NCBI GenBank assembly: GCA_017506865.1
Contig: JAFCMP010000223.1
Span: 124,001-188,000, forward strand
DNA length: 64,000 nt
DNA from: Tribonema minus
Taxonomy: Eukaryota > Sar > Xanthophyceae > Tribonematales > Tribonemataceae
Reading direction: 5' to 3'
A model generated the notes under the pieces. It ran no database searches and was not told where the DNA came from. It saw only the letters and a program-made list of their open reading frames with translations. Shown piece by piece: positions 49,772-61,200 of the stretch. The translations under genes were made by a program, and so were the position numbers. Numbering within the stretch: position 1 is the first letter of the stretch; each line of letters begins with the position of its first letter.

Positions 49772-52700
49772 TCATGCCTGTACTCCATACTTGTCCCTAT
49801 ATTCGGTGATGGCCTGTAGTAGCGCCGGGTCTTGGCCTGCTGTGAGGTACGATGCTATGTGCGTCAGGCATACCACACTGACGACTGGTATCCCAAACTG
49901 CACCAGGACAAGCGCAGCAGCAGGAGGAGGCGATGACATCAGAATGGCGCTGATAATGATGATGCAAAGCTGCAAAAACCTGTGAAAAATGTGGCTAAGC
50001 GCCGGTAGGAAAGGCCTGGAAGATGTTGTATGGAACAAAATCAACACCGGTAATGTGCGGTGTTCCAAGCAGCATCAGATCGAAGAGGGCAGCAGCTGAA
50101 ACAGCAGGACGCATACGCACAGTCAGCGCAAGGTGCATCAACGAACAACAATTCAACAACTGATGCTGCCATCATGCTGCATCACTGCGCAGTTTTATCC
50201 CTGCTGAAAAGAAAGGGAACAGTGGCAGCGCTGCACAGGCAGGATTGAACAATGTTACGCTGAACAGATTTCGTCATGAGGTTGAGATTGCTGCGTCGGC
50301 AGCTATTGAAAAACCACATGGACAAGAATCAGCATATCTGAGCAAGGTGCACACGTATTTTAAAAGAACAGCTCAGTGAACATTTTTCTCGGTTGTTGAG
50401 CAGTAGACCTTCCTCCCCTCAAACACACAATGTCATCCTGTGCCATCACCGCACCAGGCATACAGATACACCAAGCGGCTCGCTGCAGTATATGACGTGT
50501 TCGCCCACACCCTGCGTCGAACGATGGTTGCGCCGTCACATTCATGATACATGCATACATACATACCTCCTTCTCCACCTGCTGTACAGCGGACAGCTCG
50601 CTGCCCCCGCCCTTCTCCATCCTGTCCAGCGCAATCACCACGCCCGCAGGCACCGCCCCCGCAGCCGTCAGCATGTCCATTGCCTCGCGTATCGCCGTAC
50701 CTGCCGTTATCACATCGTCCACTATGAGCACGCGCTTCCCTTTCACGTCTGCTCCAACAAGGAGGCCACCTTCGCCGTGATCTTTCTTCTCTTTGCGGTT
50801 GTAGGTGTATTCGACGTCGCTGCCATGGCCTTCGTAGAGCGTGTGTGCGACGGCGGCGCCCAGCGGTATGCCCTTGTACGCGGGGCCGAATACCACGGTG
50901 AAGTCGAGCTACGGTGGCAGGCAACAGCAGGGCAGTCGTGAGTAATCTGTGTTGTGGCACGCGGTGGGGGGTTGTTGTATGCGTGCTGTACTGAGTGCTG
51001 TACTCAGTGTGCATGCACTTTGTGGGTGTGCTGCGTGATTTCATGCGTGAACATACTATTGCACAAGATTTCAGAGTGTGAGAACGATGGGGAGATTTGC
51101 TGACTTCCATCTCATGCGTGAAATTGCTTTTGCAAAAGAGTGTAGAGTGTGTGAAAGACGGCAACATGGTGGGAATCTACTGACTTTGACCTACTCATCA
51201 TCAGCCTCTGAGCTCTGCACACAGGTGGTCAATGACATGCCATACATGAAATTTCCAGGTGCGGCCCATTTTCAACAATACAAATAATGGGCCCTTGATG
51301 GCAGATTGAATTGTTCCATCTGTCTCAACTTCGAGTTGTGAGCCTGCACAGCACGCTCCTGTCGCAGCAGGCAATTGCCATAATATATACATTGCGCAGA
51401 TCATCGGGTCTAAAGTGCGCACTTGGGAATTTATACTTCTACATAGCAATCATTGGTGCACAATATGCGGCCCTAATCAGCTTTTGATGCAAACTTCAAC
51501 AACACTTTAAACTTCAAGATCACCTTGTCGCCGGCATCCACAATCGCCTGAGCGTAGAAGCGCCCCAGTTTGGCCAGCGCCTGACCCGTGCTGAACAGCC
51601 CAGCGTTGAAGAAGTAGGGGCTTTGCCGGCCGCTCTTGAGTGTGAACGAGCCAAACCGCAGCACATTTTGCGACAGTGCAAAGTCGATGAAGTCCTTTTG
51701 ATAGGGCGCCATGCCTTCCGCCTGCTCGCAGACCTGGTGTGAGCAGACAATGGGAATGGGCAGGTATGTATGAGATGCTGTCACGGTGCTCCGTTGGTCT
51801 CGTATCATGCCTCTCCAGCTTTTAGCCAAGCAATGTCGCTGTGTGCGCTGACGACGTGCAGCAGCGTCTCCTTACCAACCTCGGTGGTGCATGGACATGT
51901 ATGCAGGCAGCATGCTGTTGCTGTATGTAATGGAATGCGTGATGCGCTTCAGGTGTGCCAGACAATCGTACCCTTTTGGCTGTCGATAGGAGACCCAAAC
52001 AGTAATGCTTGCGCCAACAATGGAGTTGAGACTCAATGTTGTGCCTATGTACACAAAATGATGGAGGCATAAGTGGGCCATCTTGCTTATTTCAGTTAGA
52101 GGCAGCGTTGTCCACTCCTGCCAGAGTTGCAGCTGTCGTGGCAAATCCTGCCATCTCAACGCGTCTCATATCTACCTCTTTGATGGTGCACCCTGTCCCT
52201 GCTAAAATGCTCAGTACTGGCAGTCATAGCAGTTCGCAGTGACATGATACTTGAATGTGAACGTTAGGTATGTGGGACACAGCAACAGATGAGGTCCAAT
52301 GACAATGTTTTATTGGTCACCGCTGCACTTGAAGTTGAAGTTGGTTGCTTGGAGCTTGAAATGCGTTGCAGAATAGTGGAGCTGGCAATGGCACAAAGAG
52401 CACATCACGTAATAATATGCTTGCCACGTACAGAGCCCACCTTGTCGTGCCCCTACACTGTACTGCAATTGTACGACCGAGGGCAGCAAGCAAGATCTGC
52501 GCCGTGTCTCATACTGGCACAGCTTCTCACGGCATTTGACATCTGGCTGTTTTGTGAGATAGCCGGCTGGAGTGATGCCTGCTTGAACTACTGCTGCTTT
52601 TGCAGATCATCTCCGGTGACATATCTAGCCCTTGGGGTTCGGGTTAGGGTTAAAGGATTAGGGGTAGGGTTAGACTAGGACACACTTCATCTCGGAGGAT

Positions 52701-55125
52701 TCATGGCTACCCTCGACCCTGATCCTGATCAGGCCACATACTTACAATACGCTCCCATGATGTCATCACCTTCAAATTGGGATAAACTGGATTCGTGCGC
52801 CCAGCATGAGTAGACATTCACTGCAGCCCCTGTCCCACTGCAAAGTACTAGACAATGGCTGAGCATCATCTGAGTGTACCTGGTCTGCGCTAGCAGCCGC
52901 AGCGGCCGTGCGCGCCTTGTTGATATTATCCCTGAACTCTCTGGCTGCAGCTGCAGGGTCCTTGGCCGCACTGATCCCCCTTGATATCGGGACCAGCAGG
53001 CCCAGCCCATTCGCGTCCAGTCCCGCTGCGCACGCGGCATCCAGGTCCCCTCCCTGAGCACCGATACCTGCCGTGCACACGGTATAATTTGCATGAGTGT
53101 TGTTGTGATGAGAGAGTGTAACTTACTGTTGAAGTACGTGGTCAGATCCCCTCCCTGAGTGCCGATGCCCGAATGTGGCGGTTACCATCGTATGAGTGAC
53201 TTTCGATGAAATCAAAGTGTCACTACTGTTGAAGTGTACACTGTTGAAGTATCAGCTCGTCCTGATGCCCACAACAAAAAGTTGCCCTGCGAAGCACGGA
53301 TGCCTGCCGTGCACTTGGGGTTGCCATCGCATGAGTGTTGTATCAAGTGCTGAAGTGAGAGCGTCACTACGGTTGAAGTATACATTTTGCATCCAGACGG
53401 GCCGCACATGCATCCGGAAAATCGCTGCCTTGAGCATGATGATTGGCGTCAATAGGGCTGCACACTACCATATGAGTGTCGTGTATTTGCTATGCTGAAA
53501 GCATGCACCTTGCCGCTGGTGCCATACACCAGCATCAACATGAACATTACAACATTGTGACGTTGCGCAGCACAGGCACACCTGCGCGGTTCAAATGACA
53601 GTGCTGCCTGTTTGGTGGTAAAGTAAAAAGAATAACCGAAAGTATGAATATCAACATCATCATGAGGCAACACGGTGTTGTGCAGTTGCTTTCACGCCAC
53701 TGCAGAAAATGTAGTTGTGAAGTAGCAAACTTCAACTTTGAGGAAGATGCTCACCGGGGGCCAGTATCCACAGCCCAGGAGCAGCAGCTCTTGCGCGCCT
53801 GAGCGCATCTGCATCAGTAGCGCCCACCACCAGCCCCACATTGTTGGCCGTATTCCACCCCTGCGCCAGCGCCGCTACCTGCTCAAACACCGCGAGGTTT
53901 GAGCCCGCCAGCCGCAGCGACTGCACCTCCTTGCTGCTGGGGTTGGACGTCTTGCAGAGCACAAAGACGCCGCGACTGGGGTCCTTGATGAACTGCAAAG
54001 AAAGCGGACACAGAACCATAGGTAATTTCATGGTTTGGCACTCGCACCGCTGACTGCATGAAGCTGCAAGCACGGCCAATAAATCGGCCAATAAATGTTG
54101 CACAAGGCCATATGCTCGTCGATGCATTGATTTGCTGGCACTAGTACCCAAAGTCAGAATGTCAGACTAGTGAAAGTTGCCAAAGGAGATCATTGTGCAG
54201 CGCACACATGTCATCAAATGAAACGTGGATGGTTAACATTGCCCACCAGCAATGGGTGAGGCTGCATGCTGTGTTGTGGTACACACGTGGCATAAGCCAT
54301 TGCGAAGCGCATCAGCAGATCATACGCAGGCACTGATAGAGTCCCCACTTCAGTGCCTTAGACAGCAACTACGTTCTGCCATACTCAGCAGTTTGGCACT
54401 TGAGATATAAGCAGGTGACTTGCCGGTGCGACGGTGTCGGTGCCCATGTACGCGTTGATGGTGATGGACTCCGCTCCAAGCTCAGTGAATGCGGCATCTG
54501 CGTATGCCTGAGCTGTGGTGCCAATGTCTCCTCGCTTGGCGTCCAGCACTATGGGAATTTCCGCCGGGATGTACTGAGCAGAGCAGCACGGCAGCAAGCA
54601 TCCACAGGAAACCAAAGTAATGATTAGGTATTCAAAGACATGAATTCATGTAGCAGTAGGACGCCTTGTGCCGGTTGTGTGTTGTGGATCTACTCTAGTG
54701 ACTAAGTATGTGAGGCATGCAGCCCAAGTTCTTGCCTGTATGACATCCTTCAGCGCAGCCATCCCCTCCGCTCCAAACGCCTCGAAGAAAGCAGCATTGG
54801 GCTTGTAAGCCAGGGCCACGTCCGCGGTGGCGTCGATGAGCCTCTTGCAGAAGGCCAGGGCACCGCTAGCGCTCTTATCTGTGAGCTGTCCGACGTGAGG
54901 ATCCAGGCCGACGCATAGCAAGGAGTCGATGGCCCTGGCGCGGGCGGCCAGCTTGTCAAAGAAACCTGAGCCGGCCAGCGAAGCGAACGCTGTGCCCTGC
55001 CTTTTATTGCTAAGCTGAGACTGCTTGGCTTTGCTGCTGCCTACGGCCATGCCCACTAGGGTCAGCAGAGTGGCTCCAGTCAGGAGCATGGGAATCGAGC
55101 AGTTCATGGTGCCTCGCGCCGCCAT
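49772..55125 (-). CDS. UMP synthase, OMP decarboxylase-OPRT order (7 exons)
   Basis: Exons, in - strand order: 54736-55125, 54424-54573, 53755-53992, 52880-53067, 51524-51733, 50567-50908 and 49772-49897; 547 aa. It catalyses the last two steps of de novo UMP synthesis. Residues 1-45 form an extension with a hydrophobic stretch (about 11-29). OMP decarboxylase follows (about 50-320) with LLCVGLDPH (Asp75), YKPNAAFFE (Lys108), [10 protein letters not shown] (Lys143, Asp146), LCKTSNP and PGIGAQGGD, resembling the bacterial type-2 subfamily. OPRT occupies about 323-547 with [18 protein letters not shown] and the PRPP motif [13 protein letters not shown] (about 452-464), ending YGVQA. This domain order is the reverse of plant and animal UMP synthase. 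Introns 1 and 2 have GC donors. It is the only complete copy of three. Confidence 0.92.
52637..52678. repeat. Degenerate telomere-like repeat
   Basis: Irregular GGTTAGGGTTA-type units in UMP synthase intron 4. CCCTAACCC-type pieces also occur near 17024, 33193 and 62631. They are short and may be interstitial telomeric relics or chance. Confidence 0.5.
53040..53400 (-). repeat. Diverged tandem repeats duplicating the exon 4 border
   Basis: At least three diverged units of roughly 90-130 bp lie in and beside UMP synthase intron 3. Each has a GCCGATGCC- or ACCGATACC-type core, ATGAGTG and GTTGAAGT. The first overlaps the start of exon 4; the second (about 53150-53180) still reads GIGTQGGDL on the - strand, a copy of the exon 4 peptide GIGAQGGDL. 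Confidence 0.6.
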
Positions 55126-55313
55126 CTACGTGTATGAAGGGTGCACGTCGCGTCTGACACCAATGCTGAGCACGCCTAGGGCAACTCTGCGTAGAGTCTG
55201 CGATCCTCTCAACAGAGATCAGGGACTTCAAGTCATAGTTGAATATCACAGAAGTTGAGCTTGAGTCCTGCAGCTCGTGCTGTGTGTGCGCCTGGCCAGC
55301 CGTGCAGTACAAC
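55126..55313. promoter_or_regulatory. Divergent promoter region, UMP synthase / NTF2-like gene
   Basis: The start codons of the two genes face away from each other across about 190 bp, so both promoters must lie here or extend into the 5' regions. No clear TATA box was found. The role is inferred from gene arrangement. Confidence 0.5.
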
Positions 55314-56574
55314 ATGTCGTCCGAGAAGATCAACGCCATGCGGAGCTTGTACAGTGAGTACATTAATCACCCCATTCAGCATCATGTCTCATGTGGGCCA
55401 CGGTTCCTGCGACAGCGACACGCATTCAGCCCTGTTAGCTTGCTCGGCACACCTGTCTCGGCAGCTGGATCAAAAGGCTACGTCGAGCAGCAATCTCGAT
55501 CCGCGGAGTTATCTAGCTTGTGCTTGTCCTATACGTGCATGTTTGTGTGATTGGGGGCCAAGTATCCAAAAGCAACACGCGTCGTCATTTCAGCTCACGC
55601 AGTGAAGTGATCATCGCCTTGTCACCAAATTTTGTCTCGGCAGCTAATTGGTAGCCTGTGGTGAGCGCCAATTTTTGAAGATGAGGGGCCTCAATAGTTA
55701 TTCGTAACTTGTGCTTGCGTTCATAGATTCCAGCAACGACAGCGACGCCATCATCGGCGGGCACTATGCACCCAACTGCATCTTTCAAGACCCCTTCGTC
55801 AAGGTGACGGGCATGAGCCATGTTAAGGCTCAGTTCAGACTCATGAGGGCGTCAGTCCACAGCTGTGAGTCCAAGTTCATCAGCAGCACCTCGGCAAGTG
55901 GAGAGGCGCCCGAGTAAGTGACAACATGTGTGTTTTGTCTGGTCCGGCGTGCATGCTGTACTTCTTGTTCATTCTTGCTCAGCATACTGTACTTTCAGAA
56001 AGTATCGTGCTGATCAGCTGTCAGCACACACCGAGTGCACACATGCATGTCTAATGCGTGCTCAAACACCATGCGGTTTAGTTCGCACATAGCTGAGCAT
56101 CTGATGTGGACAGTTTGAGTCTTGCCACTCTGCGTACTGCAACAAGGTGCTGGGGCTCAGTAGATTTCAAGTGGCACAACTTGTGCTCTCCGGTGTTACC
56201 AGCATATCTGCGCCTTGAACATCTTTTCCCTTGGGATTCAGAGCTGCTCGCCATGCGCATTAGTTGAAGACTCTTTCTAACCCGAGGCCCCTGCATGGAT
56301 GCATTTGTGCAGCACCAGCATAGTCACCCACATCCTGTCGGGGAAGCCCAAGGTGTGGCCCTGGGACCTCAACATTGAGATCACCACGCACCTGCGCGTT
56401 GACCCCGACACCGGCCTCATAAGCGAGCACATTGACCACTGGAGCATCAGCTCCACCATCAGCAATTTGCCTCTGATCAACAGCCTCTACGACATTGGCC
56501 GGGCCATCTTTGGTACTTTCTCGTCCACGGCCACCAATGTGTTGGTCCCCGAGCCGAAGCCGCATGCCACTTGA
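55314..56574 (+). CDS. NTF2/SnoaL-like fold protein (3 exons)
   Basis: Exons are 55314-55353, 55727-55913 and 56313-56574, with phases 1 and 2 and GT-AG borders, giving 162 aa. An in-frame upstream ATG at 55239 would add 25 residues. The exon 2 part (GGHYAPNCIFQDPFVKVTGM) matches the 'tyr-x-x-aa-x-f-x-DP' pattern of the cystatin-like NTF2/SnoaL superfamily, and exon 3 continues with beta-strand-like sequence (VWPWDLNIEITTHLRVD, HIDHWSIS). Similar small proteins of unknown function (DUF2358-like) occur in algae and plants. I assign the fold only. A TGTAA motif at 56625-56629, about 50 nt past the stop, fits a chlorophyte polyadenylation signal. Confidence 0.75.
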
Positions 56575-56629
56575 GTGTGGCGCTGGTTTTGGGTTGCAGG
56601 GGAGCACTGCCACCGCTGCGTTGTTGTAA

Positions 56630-57612
56630 AATAAGTTGCGCAAGCATCATGTTCATGTCTTGAATCAGCTTTTCACCTGTTGCGGGAGAAGATGCACACA
56701 CAGCATCGGATTGGCAGCGCCACGCTTTGATGTATACTTCACACCATTGGCAAGTAAGTGCACGCGTAGCTGTAGGTTATGTGCTCCACAGTAGGACAAC
56801 ACTACACAGGTTGTGGTTCCCAACGAGCTGGCTCTTGCCGCTAAATCCTCATAGGCGCACCAAGTTGAGATGGGCGAGAGTGCAGGCAGTCATCTTCAAT
56901 GAGTTCAGATCGAGATGCTGGCAGAACCCATGTGTGTATGACAGTGTACATGTAATGGGAGAGGCGCACGCGCACAGGCCAAAGCAGCTCCTGCTTGCCA
57001 CACTTTTGACTCATGTAATATACTGTACTTCCATGATTCTGTCTTGATGGACTTGTGGTGAGGATTGTGTTTGCGGCTTCTTATTTGTCATGTGCGGCAT
57101 CTAAAGGCCAGAAGTGGGGTCAACTTGCAACTGGCTTTTCCTCCACGGCCTGGAGTCAGCTGTGTGCATATGAAGCCGCATGTGCAGTCAGCGGCATTTC
57201 TGTGTCAAGTGATTCACATATTGGGCAAAATTCCAATGTGCCCCATCGCTTTTGTGCATGTGCTTGGCACGCGGTGCCAACTGTTTGTATCCGTCATTTT
57301 TTAGTGCCCATGACGACTTCCATGTGCTTCAGTGCATGGCGCGGTGGCAGCAGTTGCGGTGTTTCAGCTCGCATGCCAATCCTTGTGAATCATGTTTGCC
57401 TACCAGTACGCTTGCAAGCCTGAGGCACCTGTGGAATGCAGCTGCTAGGTCATTCAAGTAAGTAAGTTACAAGGGGGCGCTGGGACGTGTGTCAACAATG
57501 TTGGAGGACTGTCATGGGCTAGATCCTACTGGATCAGCAGAAACGTGCATCTGGACTCTTTTCCTGTGCCAAGTGCAAACCAACAACATGAGATACAAAA
57601 ACACTCTGCCGT
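56630..57612. other. No gene recognised
   Basis: Open frames in this stretch lack domains and splice consistency. It separates the NTF2-like gene from a LINE fragment. Confidence 0.5.
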
Positions 57613-58138
57613 GTACTACCAGCTGCTCGTTAGCACCGAGAGGTGCGGCAGCGCTTGCGGTGGCGCTGATGGTGGCGAGGGTGCATCAGGCAGCTAGGGG
57701 ATGGGAGATGCTGGCTCTGACTGTGAGCAGGAGCTGCGGAGTCGCGTGTGGTGAGGATACGGCTTTGGGCAGCAGCAGGGGATATTGGAACATGGGGATG
57801 CGGATAGCATCAGGGCACACTGCAGATCGTTTGCTTGAACACGCAAGAAAGAGAACCTCGGCCAGGCACGTCAGCGGCGTGCTTATGCAAGGAATCGAGG
57901 ACCGGGCGCCTCTGGCCCAAATGTATACTAGAGGCATAACCGCGGTCCTCCGGCGTTTTCGCTCAAGAGATGGAGACATCGGCTACGATAGGTGTGGCTG
58001 TGTCTACCCCCCATGAGTCTAGTACAAGCCTGCAACGCAGGGCTCTAAGGGCCCGTCCGATTTTAGTTTTTTGCAATCTTATCCAACGCATCAAGCCCAC
58101 CTTGGGGCTGCTATAAATACAAGATCATAAGTACTACC
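57613..58138 (+). mobile_element. LINE 3' fragment, related family
   Basis: A GC-rich block 57621-58130 sits in AT-richer sequence. Its open frame ends at 58016. The 3' UTR ends with a hairpin (AGCCC ... GGGCT) and TATAAATACAAG, then ATCATAA, and a GTACTACC flank. The left edge has the same octamer GTACTACC at 57613-57620, a probable short target-site duplication (right copy 58131-58138). The protein (MVARVHQAARGWEMLALTVS region) does not match the other LINEs at a glance, so a different family sharing the 3' tail is likely. Confidence 0.6.
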
Positions 58139-58261
58139 GAAGAACTCTCAGGCTGGTGGCAACTTGAAGCCCGAGGTCAATGTTGCGATTGACTGTTGCA
58201 TACATTCACAAACAAAATCGCTCCTGCTGTCCTTCACCAGGGCGATGAAGGCTGATGCGAG

Positions 58262-61200
58262 ATGACCTGGGGGAGCGGGGGGCGTCGAAGCATTTCTGAC
58301 CATCGAAAGCTTAATAGCCGCTTTCGATCTTCCGGATCTGTAACTGTATTTGGGATCGATCTTCTGCATCGCAGCAGAGGAAGGCGGCTATTGGAGTGGC
58401 AGATGCGGTTGAGGAGGCGGTGTTCATCGTGCTGCCTAGCTGCTGCTGTAGCAGCAGCATCCAGCGTGCGAGTGCTGGGCTACACTCCAAGACCCATGCT
58501 CGCCAGCAGCACATCCAAGGCTTCTATGATGCTGCAGCACAGAGCCATAGATGTAACACCCACAGCTGGAAGGCGATGGCAGCGCATACCGGTTATGAGC
58601 ATTGATGGCCAGCCGCAGGAACAGAGCAAAGCCAGCAAGTCTCCAGCTCGGGTTGCCTTGTTCACGGCGCTTGCTTGCGCTTCCATCATGGTCAGCTACG
58701 CCGACAGGTCAAACCTCGCCACGGCGGTGATACCCATGTCTCAACAGTTTGAGTGGACCAAGAGCTTTGAGGGCACGGTGCTTTCCAGCTTCTTCATTGG
58801 CTATGCTCTGACCCAGATGCTAGGTGAGGTCCCTGCAGAGCATCGTCTACATGTCGGAATTTTGTGCATTGTTTGAAAACTACTATACAGCTTGCTTCTT
58901 GGAGGACGATGTTTGCCATCATTGAAGGGGTTGCATGCAACGGCGGACGACTGCTTGATGTGCCTGTTCACCACATCTTCTCAGCTCTGCAGTTTCACCT
59001 CTGCAGCGCAAGCGCTGATTCAGAGCTGACAGTTCGTGGTGCTGTGGTGATCGAACCGTGCCATGCACGATACAACTTTTCAGGAGAGTGATTGAGTATG
59101 TTGTGCCTCATCTTTGCCAATGCCGCTTGCAGCAGTGCAAGGTTCAAACGCTGTGGCCGCAAGTATCGGCAGCGACAAAAGCTAGGGCAGGGCAGCATTA
59201 ATGTGACAGCACTGCGATCGACACTTTTAAGCGCTGTGCACTGCCGATGGCTGGAACTCATCCTGTACCCCTCACTGAGCCCTGGGCATTGCAGCTGCTC
59301 CTCCGCTGCCCCTTCCCCAGTCATTGTATCCTCTATACTCCCATGCGCCTGGCTCGCGGAAACTTGTAAATCTCACCTGGCATTACAGCTGCTGATCCAC
59401 TGCCTTCCCACGCCGCACGCACCCTCCCCCCCATTCCCCAAGGCGGCTGGCTAGCGGACACCTACGGAGGCCGCAACACCCTCATCTTCGGCCTGGTGGC
59501 CTGGTCCGCCTTCACCATCGCCACGCCTCTGGCGGCCTCCATGGGAGCAGCACCGCTCATAGCTGCGCGCATCGGCCTGGGCCTGGGCGAAGGCTTCGCG
59601 TTTCCCTCGATACACGCCATGATTGCGGAGGGGGTGCCCCCGGCAAAACAGTCGACGGTGGTAGGGGCGGTTACGGCGGCGAGCTACGTGGGCGCGGCGC
59701 TGGCGTTTGCGGCGTCTCCCACACTGGCGAGAAATTACGGGTAAGTCGATTGGATCACAGGGTGAAGTTAATTGAAAGTTGAAGGGGACAAAGCATGTCA
59801 TCAGTGGATATCAATGGCGATGGCGGGCTTTGTTGGCCGATTTTGTGTAATGATGCTGGCGCCAGCGATGTGTCGCAAATGTCCTGGTGTTTTGTGCGGA
59901 ATGAATCACGGCGGTTGCGCTGTAACTGTAACGTGTGTCGCACTGGCAGAGCAGATCAATATCAGCTTGCCGTAATAATTTGTTGAGGTACGTCATCTCT
60001 GGCTCAAAAGGTTTTTGTAGGCCACAATCGCCCAATGTTAATTTGTGCTGAAGCCCGCACCTGACTTTTTCTGCTTGCGCTCAACAAGAAACTGTCAGCT
60101 GGGCAGGCACAGTCTGTAGGTGCAGTGTCAGTAGCCAAAGTAATTCCTCTTGAACACTGTTTTTGGGCTTGCTGCCTTTGTGTTTTGACAACCAAAAACT
60201 GTGTTGCAGGTGGGAATCAATCTTCTACGTGTTTGGCGGCGCAAGCCTCTTCCTAGGCCCCGCCTGGCTGCTCTTTCAGCCAACTGCACAACACCCACAC
60301 CAGGCGCCAACAGCAGAAGAAGACGACGAACAGGCAGCAGCGGGTTTAATTTTGCCACGACAAATTGACAGCGCAGCAGTGTCAACGTCTGCGGCTGAGG
60401 CTCCGCCGTCGCCACAGCAGCAGCAGCAACTGCAGCAGCAACAGGAGGGTGGTGGGCTCATTGGGGAGCTGGCGTGGTACTGCCGGCGGCGCGAGGTGCA
60501 GGCAATTCTGCTGGCACAGTTCACACAGTCCGTCGGCATGTCTGGGCTGCTCAGGTGCGACAACGCTCAGCAACAGTGTGCTACTTGAAATACGGGTACT
60601 TGAAGCAAGACTCCTTGTTCTCCGCTTTGAAGTGGCAGTGCACCAGGGCTGTTCGGGTGCAACACAACGCTCAGCGTCGCTCCCTGCACTTTGTTTATTC
60701 TTTCTATGATTGAATTCATTTGGTTCTTTAACGTTTTGTTGTGGTTGCCCCCAGAGTTTAAGTGTAACTTGTACTGGATTTGAACTCAGAGTCTTGTTTC
60801 GGAACAACCAGGCGCAACAGGGTGCTTGAGGGGTAACAGATCGCAGAGCGATGCTCCGTGTACCACACAGACGCCAAGCACACTCTGTTTTTGCAAGTGT
60901 GCTGGTCTCTGTACTTTGCATCAAGGTGTGGTTCTCGGAAATGTGTGGGGGCGTTGAGATGTAGTAGTTGAGCTATGCAACACTTCAGCCGCGGACATGC
61001 CAGAAGGGTATTGCTCAGCAGGGCTACAGCTGTGCGCTCTTTCCGCACTCTCTAGTGCTGTCACAAATTTGTTATGCTTAAGCTGAGCTTTTGGCTTCCA
61101 CTAAACTGCACTCTTTGAAGCCCGCTGTGCCCAGCAGTGAAGAGTGCCGGCCTTGGTCATTGCAAACTTCCAATAGTCAAGAAGACAGTCTTTGTAACTT

